Source: Acridotheres tristis
Lineage: Eukaryota > Chordata > Aves > Passeriformes > Sturnidae
Assembly (NCBI GenBank): GCA_037013685.1
Contig: CM072886.1
Span: 64,618,433-64,682,432, forward strand
Direction of reading: 5' to 3'
DNA length: 64,000 nucleotides
Both the position numbers and the translations under genes were made by a program. Positions 38,301-50,050 of this stretch are shown piece after piece; the first letter of the stretch is position 1; every line of letters begins with the position of its first letter. The notes below the pieces were generated by a model. It searched no databases. It was given only the letters and a program-made list of their open reading frames with translations, and was not told the DNA's origin.

Positions 38301-38544
38301 AATCAACTTCTTTTTAACAAAGTGGAAAGCAGCATGAGGCCCTTCCTGAAAGCCTGGGCCCTGGCAAGAGCATTGCAAATGATGAGAAGTTGTCAGCCTG
38401 GGAAAGCAACTCCTTCATGGCACAAACCACACTGTGAGCAAATCAGTTTTGGAAAGGAACACTGTTGGTTTATCCCCTAAGCAACTCCACAGATAGCCTG
38501 TGGACCTTCTGAGATGTGATATATTTGTAAGAAAACACAGTAAA
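35326..38544. other. Non-coding stretch without recognisable gene
   Basis: The plus-strand frames at 35958-36215 and 36756-37160 have no recognised domain. T/A-rich runs occur at 37226-37300. No repeat family was recognised between the CR1 and the ancient fragment. Confidence 0.55.
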
Positions 38545-38890
38545 AGGGGGCTGAGAGCAGCCAGACTGGATCAGGCCATGGGTCTGTTTAGCCCAATGTT
38601 CTGTATCTGACAAGAGCCAGAACTGGATGAAAGAACCAGGTAACAGGAAAAGCTCTACATAAAGGTACTTTCCCAAAATGCTCTCCCAGATTTTAACTGG
38701 GAGATGCTTAATTCAACAGATGTGTCTGCCATAACCATCAAGCTTTTTATCCATAAAGTTACCCAGTTACTGAACCTGTGCTAATGTCTGATTCTAATCA
38801 CCCTGTAGCAGGTAAATTCAGTGCATTGCTGTGTCCTTTGTGAACACTGATTTTTGTTTTGAAATGGCTACTGAGGCTCTATCTGATACC
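38545..38890 (-). mobile_element. Ancient CR1-like LINE fragment, minus orientation
   Basis: The plus strand starts GAGCAGCCAGACTGGATCAG, continues 'GTCTGTTTAGCCCAATGTTC' and 'TGTATCTGACAAGAGCCAG', and later 'CAGTGCATTGCTGTGTCCTT' and 'TTTTTGTTTTGAAATGGCTA'. This is the order of an old repeat common in turtles and crocodilians whose antisense start reads 'CTGGGTCAGACCAAAGGTCC' and 'CAGTATCCTGTC'. Family naming is from memory of that consensus; divergence is high. I infer it was inserted well before the bird radiation. Confidence 0.6.
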
Positions 38891-41449
38891 TCCTAACCCT
38901 TCCACAAGGTAGGCAGATCTGTATTCACCCACATCTCTCCCCTCTCCATGCTGGGCTGAAGCACCCTGGCTTAGCTCAGGGATCCTTGGGCAGAAGTGGC
39001 TCCATTCCCTTGTCAGCATCCCCTTACTCTTGTTAAATGTCAGGAGAGAAATAGTGCATCATGCCAGCACACCAGTTCTGTAGGAGCCCAGGGAGACAAA
39101 GAGCCCATGCAGCACTGAGCTGGAGGAGGAGAACAGTTTCAGTCTCAGTCAGGGTTTCTGAAGGGACAACCCTCCACTGCAGTGCTGGGGTTTTCCCTTG
39201 GTTTTGTTGGGCTGTTGACACAGGGCATCAGCAAGGAAAGACAGGCCAGCAGTTACAGTCCCCAAACACTTCTCACCCCTTCTTTGAAAGCCTTAAGAGC
39301 ATTGCAATACCTGCTTGTACTGACTCTTCCTGGTCAGCAGTGCTGTGAACGATTTGGACATTACCCACCTGAGCCACTCTCCTTCTCACTGGGAATTTAA
39401 GCAGTGGCTATTACAGAGCAACTCTGAACTTCTTGGGGGTCTCAGTGTGCTACTGTAGCACAGTCATCATCAGGGCTTTCATCAGTAAAAGCAGCCATGG
39501 GAGAAATTTTGAAGGCCTCAGAGATTTCCACTTGGAAATTTCATTTCTTGGGGCTCAGCAGTTTTGTTGCTTAGCCAGGCACACAGTTCAAACAGCACTG
39601 CAGAAAATATTGGTGGTAAAGGTGCTGCAGGTATTACTGGACTAGAGTGAAGTTCAAGAGAGGTAAGACTCAAAAGGTCCATCTTGATTTATCCATTTGT
39701 GCTCAAAAACTGCTGCAAGGACAGAAGAACATGACGTGATACCACCCCTCCACAGGTGAAAGAAAAGGTGCATTTTCTGTAGTGCAATATATTTTTTGAG
39801 AATACAGAATGCAAATCAAGCAGCTTTTGTTGATCTGGGGTCACTTGAAGAGAAGTAGGGAAGACATTCGAGTTATTTTTTAATAGAAATTTACCTATAT
39901 AGTCTTGCTAAGATCTGATGTTTTTAAACAAAAATTAAATTAGTCTTAATACTGGGGGTAGAATTGCAGACTGGAGAAAAGAAACAGGAATATTTTAGAT
40001 GCAAGGAGCCACAAAAAAGCATGCACAGGGAAAAAGAAAACCTGAGAAAATAAAATCCTCTTTTTAATAAAGTTCTAAGATAAATTATCTAAATTTGGGA
40101 GGAATCAGAGAACAGGCAATTTAATACCTTACATTTTCCATCTGACTTCAAAGGAAAGACCTGATTTCTTATGCACAACATTAAAGGAGCATTTTATCAA
40201 AGAATAGCTATATGTATTGCATGGAACAGAGAAATTTAAATTTCTTCGTTTCCCATAAGTTTTAGCAATACAAAATATTCTCTACAAGTTTTTCTAAACA
40301 CTAAAGAGAGCTACTATTGACCAACCAAAATTTTCTGGTCTCTGCTGTTTTCTATTGCAGCCAAGAGGAAAGAATTTGTCTCTGTGGTCTCTATAATTAG
40401 CATTCAGATTCTCAGGGTGCTTCCAGGCCTCTTTAGGAACTTGGAAAGCCTAGTAATATTCACTTCATATATCATCAAGAATCACTGATGCATAATAATA
40501 TGTAGCAATACAGAAATCTGACTGCAGACCACAGTAATATTGACTATCAGCACTATACCAGTATAACAATTACAAAAGTAATTAGCATGTCATCTTCTTT
40601 TCTGACAGCCAACTAATCAAATAACAGAAGCATAACATAAGAAAAATATAAAGAAAGTAATGAAAAGAGTTGTAAATAGCTTTTTCTACCCCTTAGTAAT
40701 ACATGTAGACTGATATTTTTCTTCAGAATCACTGATGAAACACAGAGTAGCATAGGAAAACTCAGGATCCTAAACAAGAGGCTTTATTTTCACACCTGCC
40801 ATGTAGTCTGAGTCAGCTACTATAGTGGGGTCTGCTCCAGGTACTATGTGTTTGCAACTTAAAATCATGACAGTAGCTGCAAGGTCTTCTCAGAAACGTG
40901 CCACTTATATTAGGATAAGGAACCACAGTTCCTGAGGTGAAAAAAACCAAGTTATTTTCTACAGAAAAGATTGTGCATGGGGCTGACACTTTTGAGCAAA
41001 TTCTCCCAGTGCTTGCTGGTGTATGAGACAATGCAGTTGAAACACAGCTCCAGAGAAACCAGTGGCAAAGCTCTTGCTTGCACCAATAAAACACCACCCT
41101 CTTTATTTGCAGAAAAAAACCCAAGTTGCTTCTATGTTTTCTGTAGACTGAGTGCTTGAGAAAGGACTGGCTTTGTTTTGGGGAGCAAAGAGCTGAGGGC
41201 AGGTGAGCCATTCCCACCCAATTCCACAGCTCTGCTTCTTACTCCAGCCCCGGCAGATGCCCCCCAGACTGAAGAAGAGGAGTTTGACAGGTTAAGTAAG
41301 CAGTGATTTAATGTGGGCTACTCCTGCGCTGCGAGGGGACTGTCCCTGCTCCTTCCTGGAGATGGCTGCTGAGCTACCAGTGATGCTGGAGAAGCTGGCA
41401 GTGCTTCACTGTGCAGCCACCACAGGACTTGGTGGGGGCACTTCCAGAT
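38891..41449. other. Non-coding stretch without recognisable gene
   Basis: Overlapping opposite-strand frames at 39033-39348 and 40813-41217 show no domain. The 41220-41450 segment is GC-richer with a few CpGs (for example GCGCTGCGAGG-like wording near 41326 and GATGCGCAG near 41448) but is not a CpG island by eye. Confidence 0.5.
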
Positions 41450-41880
41450 GCGCAGTCCCCGCGCAGTCTCAGCAACATAATTAGACCTGGGATTTATTTA
41501 GCGCTATTCAACATGTTTTCAGTAGGGCTGATTATGTGCCGTTCCCTTAGGAGCCCTGTTATAATTTGGAGCTTCCTCAGAGCTGCAGGGATTTGAAGCA
41601 GGGGGGGACTTAAATAGCATTACATTTGTGCTGCCGAGGTATTCCCTTTCGGGCCAGAGGTAGCTTTGCCTCCTACCATGCCCACAAGATTTTCTTTCTG
41701 TCAGCACATCAACAGTTGATAATTTGAAGCATTTTCCAGGGAGCTGGATGGAGTTATGCCTCCCAACAGTTGTTATTCAAACACGTTACGGATATTTGGG
41801 CATTTTGGCAGAGAGTGGTTGATGTAATTAGGATCAGTTTCTGGTTATGGCCATGCCAGGCCAGAGGCAGAGGGCACTCC
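41450..41880. promoter_or_regulatory. Candidate conserved non-coding element (strongest-looking)
   Basis: About 430 bp of complex, repeat-free sequence contains TAATTAG at 41478-41484 and again at 41825-41831, and CAACAGTTG twice (41710-41718 and 41764-41772), an E-box/MYB-like core in the same orientation 54 bp apart. It also holds TTATTTAGCGCTATTCAAC near 41493. The minus-strand frame across 41519-41707 looks accidental. The duplicate motif pairs and sharp contrast with flanking low-complexity DNA suggest a developmental enhancer. Confidence 0.45.
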
Positions 41881-42833
41881 TCAGAGTGGGAAGAGGAAAA
41901 GCCAAAGGCAACGATTAAAACAGATTATTATACACTTTTGAGCTAACATGTGGAATCAATAGCAAAACATTAGCAGCTGTGCTCAGCTGTAGAAAAGCCT
42001 GCAGTCTTACTGTAACCAATAAAAATAAATTATGGACTGAAAGGAAGGAATGGAAAAAATGGTGGGGAAAGCAGAGCAACATTCAAAGAAAAAAATATAA
42101 TACAAACATTGAAAATACTTTCTAACCTGAAAGAGTGGGTTTGTTTGTTTTGTCTTCAGTTTGTTTGCTTTTAAATTATATTAACAAGTTGAAAGCATGT
42201 TTTAATTAGTGGGATCCATGATAACCAAGGCAATAATAGCAACATCCCACAAGCTCAGAAGGTAAAAAAAGAGAAAGTGATAATCAAATTGGCAAATGTT
42301 AGATTTTGCACTCTGTTTTCCTAATTAAGTGAAATGAGACCTTACCCTGACTTTTAGCTTGGTAGAAATACGAGGAAGGAAACTGTAGAACTGAGAAGTT
42401 TGTTTGGTGTAAAGGCACTGTACAATAAGTGAGCAGATAAATGCAAGGCATCTTCTGGACACCCAGAAAGGAGGTAAGGATCTGATTTGTTGGTTACAAG
42501 CAAAAATCAAGGATAAAATCTTTTTCTGTTACAGTGCACCACAAGGGTGACTCAGGGGGAGGGACCAAGAGCAAGATTTAGTTCCAAAACTCAAAAATTA
42601 TTGGACTACAGTCTTTAGTGCTAATGTATGTGATTCATGTAAATAATGAAGTTTGGTCAGGGGAGTTTATTAACCATTAAAGTTATGAAGTTCTTGCAAA
42701 ACAATCTATTCATACATATTATAAGATAAAAAGCATACAAGTCTTCTCTGACATTAAATTTCTGCCTCATATTTAAATAAGTCACTGGACCAAAATTAAA
42801 AAAAAAAAAAATTAACAGATTTAAGCTCTGAAG

Positions 42834-42865
42834 AAAAAAACAAAACAAAACAAAACAACAAAACA
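42834..42865. repeat. (AAAAC)n simple repeat
   Basis: An A7 run leads into imperfect AAAAC units, with one short unit (AACAAC) at the end. It is not attached to a recognised retroposon body. A poly-A run at 42798-42811 lies just upstream. Confidence 0.85.
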
Positions 42866-42939
42866 GTAGTCATTTTAGTAAAAATGAGAAAGCTAATCCT
42901 GCATCTTGATTTCCACTTAAATAAACTTGTGGCTTTCAG

Positions 42940-43060
42940 TGATAATTTCAGCGTGACTGGTCAGAAATGAAGCTAACAAAAGCAACAAGTGTTAATTGAC
43001 CCATATTTAATTTTAATCTAATCTGACTGTCAAGAGTGACTAATTAACTTTACAGAACAA
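42940..43060. promoter_or_regulatory. Candidate regulatory element, homeodomain sites
   Basis: TTAATTGA (42992-42999) and TAATTAA (43041-43047) lie about 50 bp apart in non-repetitive sequence, with AACAAAAGCAACAAGTG between 42975 and 42992 providing an NKX-like core. Appearance only. Confidence 0.3.
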
Positions 43061-44669
43061 ATGAAGACTTTGTTAAATATCTAATTTCTTCATCCCTTCA
43101 GTTTTGATGTTAAAGCCCATGAGAAATCATCTCAGACATTGCCAAAGCCTCTCAAAACAAAACAGAGACGACCTGAATGCATATTCATAGACTTCACAAG
43201 AAGAAAGGAAAAGGAAGAAGAGCTAGAACTAAGAATTTAACCAAACAAGAAAAAAGATTAAGTGATGATTACCTTTAACACTGCTCTGGATTCAAAACAC
43301 AGTCAAACAATTTTTATACAAATAGGGTCCATACAGTTAAGACAGGAGAACAGTATAAGATCTCTCTTAGAAAAAGATTAATATAGTCAAAGATGATATG
43401 CTGAACATCCCACAAATCTGAGGCAAAAACAGAGAACACACCCTTAGCAAAGCCAGGTCTTGCATGTTTTTTCTCCATACCACAGAAAGATTTGGGTCTT
43501 CAAAATTATTCCATCTTTTTTTTTTTTTTTAATTTAAAAGTTTTCAAATCTACAGCAAATTTTTGCAATGAGAAATGAGAAATTACCCTCATTGCCTCAC
43601 CATAGCTATTAACCCCAAAGACAGGAGTCACAGATTCCAGGAGTTTTCCTGCTTGATTCAGTAGCCAGATATAAACCTCATCGCATCCTAGACACCACTT
43701 TGTTAGTAGAGTTTCTGCTTTAAATGAGACACCTTCAAATACAACACCAAATCTAAGGGTTTTTTTTTAACCCACATTTTACTTTTGGAGGACATTCTTA
43801 TTAGAAAATTTCTTTTCTTCTGTAGTCACCACAGTCCAACTCCAGGATCAAAACCACATTCTCATTCCTTTTTCTAGTTGCTATGATTTGTTCCTTTTTT
43901 GGTGTTTCATTAGAAACTTGTCAGGATAAGTCATGCCTTAGTGAATTAGGATATTCTGTAATACTCTAAAAATTATATCTATTTTCTCTTATCCAGCAGG
44001 ACATCAGTTAGCAAATGCCCATCAGAGAATCATTATATATCAGCAAAGTGATCTCTTGGGTATTTTGGTATCTGTGCAGGGGTGGAGGGCTGAAACTGTC
44101 TGTGCTCCAAAATGCAGTAGAAGTCATTTTACAGCTGCACATACTCAAGACAGTTTCTGTTGTATAGGCCCGGGCTGCACAGCCCTACAAAGCAATCTGG
44201 AGGAATCCTCACAAGCTCAGATGGGTAAGGCAATTTTGCCAACCTTTGAAACTGTGGTTTCACAGACAGTAAATATTAAAAGTGGGAGAAAGAGATGATT
44301 ATGGAATCTCTCCCAACAGTAGCTCCATTAAAAGTTTTCCCACTTTCTTTCAAAACCAGTATCAACAAAGATGTAGAAAACACTTGTGGTCTGCATTTTA
44401 CATCCCAGATTCCTACCTTTCCCCCCTTATTTGCATATACTGAGAATTGCTCTCCTCAGCCTCTATGGAAGCAAGAAGCCTAGCATATGCAAAAAAGAAG
44501 TTCCTCTCCAGCTCCATTATCAGCTATGTATGTATGCATATTTCTGGGCCTCCACATTGCAGAGAGTGACTGACTCTTTTAGGAAATTGCACAGAAAACC
44601 TTGTTTAATTCTCACAGGAAACATGTAACTAAATATCAACATCTCCATCCTAGCATGACTTCTAAGCAT
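43061..44669. other. Non-coding stretch without recognisable gene
   Basis: Contains a T15 run at 43516-43530. Plus-strand frames at 44056-44628 overlap in different phases and show no domain. No repeat family was recognised. Confidence 0.55.
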
Positions 44670-44670
44670 A

Positions 44671-44766
44671 TTGTTCAAAGTCTTACAGTAAATTAATATC
44701 TAGCTCGAGGAACAAACCCATGGATTCTTTATAACCTGCCTCAGAATATAATCCACTCCACTTCAT
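44671..44766 (-). mobile_element. MIR-like SINE fragment, minus orientation
   Basis: 'TTGTTCAAAGTCTTACAGTA', 'AGCTCGAGGAACAAACCCAT' and 'ATCCACTCCACTTCATTG' follow the order of an antisense MIR core: TTGCCCAAGGTCACACAG, then GAGCCGGGATTCGAACCCAGG, then the ACCACT promoter-side region. The match is diverged. Confidence 0.42.
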
Positions 44767-44812
44767 TGTCTCAGTTTACTTTTCTGGAAAATGGGCTGGA
44801 TAATGCTGCGTA
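44767..44812 (+). mobile_element. MIR-like fragment, plus orientation
   Basis: GTCTCAGTTTACTTTTCTGG and AAAATGGGCTGGATAATG resemble the sense MIR segment CCTCAGTTTCCTCATCTGTAAAATGGGGATAATA. It directly abuts the antisense piece, giving a head-to-head arrangement. It is short and old. Confidence 0.4.
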
Positions 44813-47800
44813 TTTTCAACTGTAGTTTTAAACTGCAGTTTACAGTGCCAGAATGCATGAATAGTCATTCTGAGTTTATTATAATTAACTCATCTATGAT
44901 ACCTGAAAATCTGTTCTCCACCTATTCAATACAAAATTAGGTTTTATTGGTCTAACAATTTTTAATTAATCATCCATATTTGTATCCCTCCATCTTCACC
45001 CACTCTCATGCTGTTGTAATGAAAACCCTTAGCTTCCTCTAACTGCAGAAGCAGAGTGATATCTTTCATGTCTTTAACTGCGTGCAAAATAATATGTAAA
45101 GTTTGTGTTGCACTCCAATATGTTTGTAACTTAGTGAGAACAGACATTCTTTGTATGAACATGATTATCACCTTTATGTGTCCTTCCTTCCATTAGCTTT
45201 TAATTCCTTTACTGCTGCCCTCTTTAATCTTTCATTAATTCATACCAAATACCTCTCATTCAGTCTCACCCATCACTAAACTCTTTTCAATATCTTATCT
45301 GGAGCTTCTGATGAAAACTGCAATGCAATTGTTGACCCAAAAACTACTGATTTGCTCAGACAGAAACTAGCAATGCAATGAAAACCACTTTACTTAACAT
45401 GCCATCCTCCAAGGCAGTTTAGCCACTGCCCTATGAGTAGTTGAATAATCCCTACAACCAGAATACAAACTTCTGGAAACGTAAAACCAACAGCCAGTCA
45501 GAAGTAACATGAGTTAGCATCATGGGTACATGTGCTGGTATAAAAGAAAGTCCCTTCTATTTGTTAAGCTATTGCTTAACAATTTCACAAAGCCCTCAAT
45601 TTCAGGTGGCAGTGGAAGAAAAGGTTTGATTTAACCACAGTCCTAAATTACATAAAAATCCACTGAAAAGTTAGTTGTATACTAATAATTAAAAATTGTC
45701 TTGATAAGAATTACAAGACATACACATTATAGGAGTTTCATCTCCTCCCTTTTTCAGCCTATAAATTTCTCAGGTTTAGACAGCGGAATGGCTTCAAATT
45801 ATTTAAAAGGAAAAAATGAGAAATCCCTTGTATTTGTATATCTAAATCCATTTACTTGAGACAATATACAACGTGAAAAGCATTGAAATCCATAATAAAG
45901 ATGTTATCAATGTCTTCATAGTCTTGGTTGTTCTCAAAATAATGAGAGAAACTGAGTGCTGTTATCTTTGCCACATTATCTATGTGAGTAACTCCATTAA
46001 AGACCAGGCTAGCCTCTCAGAAACTTCTTTTACTCAATCAATGACCTCGTTTCCATGGCAGGCTAACACAAGGTGCCATTGATGATGACTTGATTTCCTT
46101 TCGCATCTGAAGTGGAAAAGGAGAAGACAGACTAAATGAAATCCCATCCATCTTAATGAAATACAATTATATTCTCCTTATTAATCATTTAAAAATCAAT
46201 ATGTCTCTTCTTGGCAAACCCCGCCAGAATTTGTCATTCTGTGCCAGGCCTCAATACATCTTGTCCTGTAGTGATTTTTATAAGTTCAGTCACCTGTTTC
46301 CCAGGGTAAATAACAGAGTCTCTTTGTGTTGTGAGGAGAGTGCAAAGAATGACACTGGCAGGGAGGCTAAAAAGACAGTCTGCACATTTTAATCAGTAAA
46401 AACAAGCATTTCTTTCCTGTAGACATTTTTAAATGAGTAGTGTTCACTAGAAAAAAAAATAAAAGGGGATAGATAAAAAAACCTACAGGTCAACTGATAT
46501 GTGCAGTTTCATTTAGAGCATTATTTACCTCATCAGCATAGTTTCTGCCTAACATAATCTTACTTATTCCATGGGATGGTAATAATTTTATGGACTTGCT
46601 TGCAAACCTCTAGGTCTGAAAGAACAATGCGAGTTGGAATTCTTCCTATACCAATTTCTGCTGATTTACAGACCTGTAGAAAGAACACTACTCACTGTGT
46701 CCAAATATTTCCATTTTCTCTACTTTAGATGCAATAAAAGCTTAAAATCTCCAGTAACTGCAGCACGCATTATATTAAATTAAAATGGAAGTATTAATTG
46801 AAAAATGTTTGCAGGATGCTGTTTGAATCCTTTAATTATATTACCAGCAATAATAAGCAATCTCAGAAAGATATTTATATCACATAGGACACTAGGATAT
46901 TTATCAAAACTTGTGCAAGAAGAAGTGAAATTTCAACCTTTTTTTTCCCTTTGGGAAATCCCCAAAAGTCATGGATAAAGTTTTAAGAAAAACAATCATC
47001 AGGAAATCATACCATTTTGAAAACAGCTATCCTATGGACACTGCTTCAGCCAACCGTTCCCACATAGTCATTGGTGTTCCCAAGAGTGTGTCATTAATGT
47101 ATCTCCATTGGGTGAAAAAGACAACCCACTGCAGCACCAGCATAAATCCTTGGGTCTCCTGCCTCCAGCCACAGTGTGGGGCAGCTGCAATCCTTGACAC
47201 CCCTCACATTCCCATTCCTCCCTGTTCTTTATATTGGACTGGTTTGTGGAAAACCCTTCAGAGTGCATCAACTTCTCAGTGACATTTTACAGGGGCCATG
47301 AAAAGTTGCAACCACCAGGATTTCATCTGGTGTGTAACTGATTAAAAAAAAAAAAAGGCCAAATTAGCTGACTTTTTCTAAAAAGAAAAGAAACATACTT
47401 ACAATAATGGCAGAAGAAAGGAACTCACAAACAAGTCTGACAAGATTACAGAAGCACCCTCCCAATTCTGCTCACCTCTTTCAGGCTTGTGATGCTATGA
47501 AGTTTGTACAGCTATGCAAAACATGCATCACTTGCAAAGTCAGAAGGGGATATACAGTAATGAGTGTTACCATTTGCTCCTGGTGTTGATTTCTCCTCTT
47601 TGTTCTATTAACCTCCTCTTCTTTATGTTCCAAAATGGAGTCAAATACCTTTCACAACAATTCAATATTTACCTGCCCAAAGTAAATAAGGGATCCCTGA
47701 AGACCTACATTCGATATGTATTGAGTTTCTAATAAATCCTGTTTGCACATGGAAATACAAGACTTGCCAGGATGGATGATATTTCAAAGCCCAATATTCT

Positions 47801-47879
47801 GCCTTAGTAAACAGCACCAAGGTGCTTCAGAGGAAGGTAAAAGAAATCCAGCAATAATCAGTTATATAGATTTATATAA
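44813..47879. other. Non-coding stretch without recognisable gene
   Basis: Short frames only. A pocket at about 46790-46870 carries TTAATTG and TTTAATTATATTACC in AT-rich sequence, but the composition alone could explain it. An A13-type run lies near 47343-47356. Confidence 0.5.
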
Positions 47880-47970
47880 TTCGTTCTATGAGGGACTTCT
47901 GGAGGGCATCTGATCCAAGCTCCACTCAAAGCAATGCCCTTTTTCAGGTCAGATTTGCTGCTTGTACAGA
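47880..47970 (-). mobile_element. CR1 LINE fragment, 3' end, minus orientation
   Basis: 'GAGGGACTTCTGGAGGGCAT', 'TGATCCAAGCTCCACTCAAA' and 'GCAATGCCCTTTTTCAGGTC' follow the antisense CR1 3' end: GGGACTTCTGGAGGTCATC, then AGTCCAACCCCCTGCTCAAAGCAGGGCC, then the CAGATCAG block. It is strongly truncated and diverged. Confidence 0.68.
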
Positions 47971-48894
47971 GAAAATGCAGATGGGGCCTGAGATGTGATG
48001 GGGGGACAAGTCCTCACATGCCACCAGGCATACCAGAACAAGAGTTATGGGCAGGCCTGCGAGCATTCATACTCCTCACACGCTCAGGGATGTGTGAACT
48101 ATGCAGGTGAGCATTCACACAGCATTTGCAACCACTTCTGAGACTGCTCTTAAGAGCTCTCAAACACTTTTCTATGCTCCTTTCAGTAAATAAAATAAAA
48201 TGTCCAATCAAAGTAGCATTACTACCCGGACAGCAAATGTAGTGGGAATAGCAGGGTACTAACACAACACAGTCCCCTGGCACACACTGCCACAAGTGGT
48301 CATGCAAAATTAAGAAACATCCTCTGCTACCTGATTTTTAGCCCCTGTAAATATGTACTAGCTAGTGCTTATTAACTATAATTTTAACAGTTTGTAATAA
48401 ATACAATAGAATAAAACAATGGGAAATGAAAGGATTTCTTTACTCCTATAGTCTGCTTGAAGCATTTTGTTCTTGTCTCTTACTTCTCTTTATACACTTT
48501 GAATACTGTAGGTTTAATAGACAACATTTACTTTACAGAAAACTGGCATAAACATTTCAAACAAATGTACTGAGAATAGTAGATTTTTTTTCAAGTCCTG
48601 TGGCTTCTGCTGTTCCTATAGGCATAGTCATAAGTCTGATATAGTCTATCTAAGTTTAAAATAAGAAAGAAGCAGAATAGATGCAGTAGTTCTTAATTTT
48701 TATTCTCAAAAAGGATTCCACCTGTGGTATGAAATTTTTGTTTGAATTTCTTGTTAAAACCTTAAAATAAAAACCTACCAATAGAAAGCTCTTTTTTGTA
48801 AATTCTAGTATTTTTCAGTGCTTCTTTTATCAGTGGGAACTTTGTTTAATTTCACAGGCTTTAGGGTTGAAATTGTACATCTGTATTTCATGCA
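47971..48894. other. Non-coding stretch without recognisable gene
   Basis: One minus-strand frame (48014-48307, 97 codons) has no recognised domain. The rest is AT-rich and featureless. Confidence 0.55.
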
Positions 48895-48975
48895 GAACCC
48901 TCAGCTGCTGGAATAACTCTAGTGATCAGCAATTAGGAAAATGCTAATGAATCGCTGATAACACAGTCCGGAGGC
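48895..48975. promoter_or_regulatory. Candidate regulatory element, homeodomain pair
   Basis: GCAATTAG (48929-48936) and GCTAATGA (48943-48950) lie 6 bp apart in a compact block that ends with GAATCGCTGATAACAC. Two homeodomain cores so closely spaced favour cooperative binding if functional. Confidence 0.35.
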
Positions 48976-49270
48976 AGGGGTTGTCACAGAAGAGGTGGTC
49001 ACACAAAAGAAACCTGTCTGGTACTGGTGACCAGTACAAATGTGACACTTTTCCAAATGGCAGCAGTGTGCACCTTCACAGCACTCTCCCCACCTTGCTG
49101 ACAGACATCTCAAAGTTTGGTTCCTCAGCCAACACACAAGGGAATGCAATGGGCATCTCCAGAGTCAAGTCATCCCATCCTAAGAGAGGAACCTGGGCAC
49201 CAGGCTGGGCCTGTTACTTCAATGCTGTACTAACAATAGGAAATATGAGCTTGTTCTCCTTCAGGAAATA

Positions 49271-49308
49271 CTGATGATGAGTCTTCCCATAAACTATGGG
49301 ATCATCAG
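49271..49308. repeat. Interrupted hairpin, 8 + 6 bp
   Basis: CTGATGAT (49271-49278) pairs with ATCATCAG (49301-49308), and CCCATA (49286-49291) pairs with TATGGG (49295-49300) around AAC. A 7-nt bulge lies on the left. It is an RNA-hairpin-capable sequence but smaller than a usual pre-miRNA. Confidence 0.75.
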
Positions 49309-49599
49309 GTGGAGGAGATGAAGGAGTAGAAAGAAACCATTGCAGTAACCAGGATGACTACTGGTCAGCACTGAGTCCTTGAAAACTGTGGGTATTTTCC
49401 CAGGCTGCATCAGGTTCAGTATTTCCAGAAGCAGAAAAAAAATTCACAGCCCCTGTTTAAGGATTTGTGCAGGAGGACTCATACAGACCACGAAGCCCCA
49501 TTGTGGTCAAACACGTTTAAGATCGATTAGTTTAAAGAGTAGGTACTGAACTGAAACAATTGAAGGAAAGGAACACCTATTTTATTAGAGGAGCCCAAC

Positions 49600-49900
49600 A
49601 GTGCACTGCATGTTTAACAGAGCAGAACAAAGGCTAAGAGGTGCTGTGATTGCTGTCTATAAATGTATCAGGGGGTAAGCAGCAGGGAGGAAGAAAGCAA
49701 TTCGCATTGAAGGACAGCGCTGACACAAAACAAATAGGTATAAACCAGCCACAATTATGCTGGAAATTACAAGAGGATTTCTAACCATCAGAGCAGTGAA
49801 ATATCTCCTAATAGAAACAGAGGGGAACAAAATCACAATGATTTTAACTTTGGACCATGAGGTGTTTATGAATGGGATTAGAGATGATGTAATTATCCTC
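49600..49900 (+). mobile_element. Ancient CR1/L3-like LINE fragment, plus orientation
   Basis: The segments 'GATTGCTGTCTATAAATGTA', 'TCAGGGGGTAAGCAGCAGGG', 'AAACAAATAGGTATAAACCA', 'GGAAATTACAAGAGGATTTC' and 'TAACCATCAGAGCAGTGAAA' follow in order the 3' part of an old CR1/L3-type LINE shared by amniotes. The consensus, recalled from memory, has GATAGCTGTCTATAAATA, AACAAATGGGTATAAACTGG and GGAAATTAGAAGAAGGTTTCTAACCATCAGAGG. The later wording, GGTGTTTATGAATGGGATTA, fits the following TTTATGGAGGGGATGATG region. It is surprisingly readable for so old a repeat. Confidence 0.7.
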
Positions 49901-50050
49901 CATATTCAATGACTAGTTTAATGATTAAGGAAGCCTCCCTTCATTCACCCCAGGTATTTAGCAGCTTACTGCCTAAATACAATAGACTCATGGTCATTTG
50001 CATTTAGCCCATTGTTGAAATCCGTCATCTACACAAGTTTCATCTCTACA
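49830..50050. promoter_or_regulatory. Candidate conserved element with octamer and SOX-like sites
   Basis: ATTTGCAT (49996-50003, a perfect POU octamer) is followed 6 bp later by CATTGTT (50010-50016, a SOX core on the plus strand). Upstream lies GATGATGTAATTATCC. The block overlaps and extends the 3' end of the CR1/L3-like fragment, so the element may be partly retroposon-derived. Confidence 0.42.
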
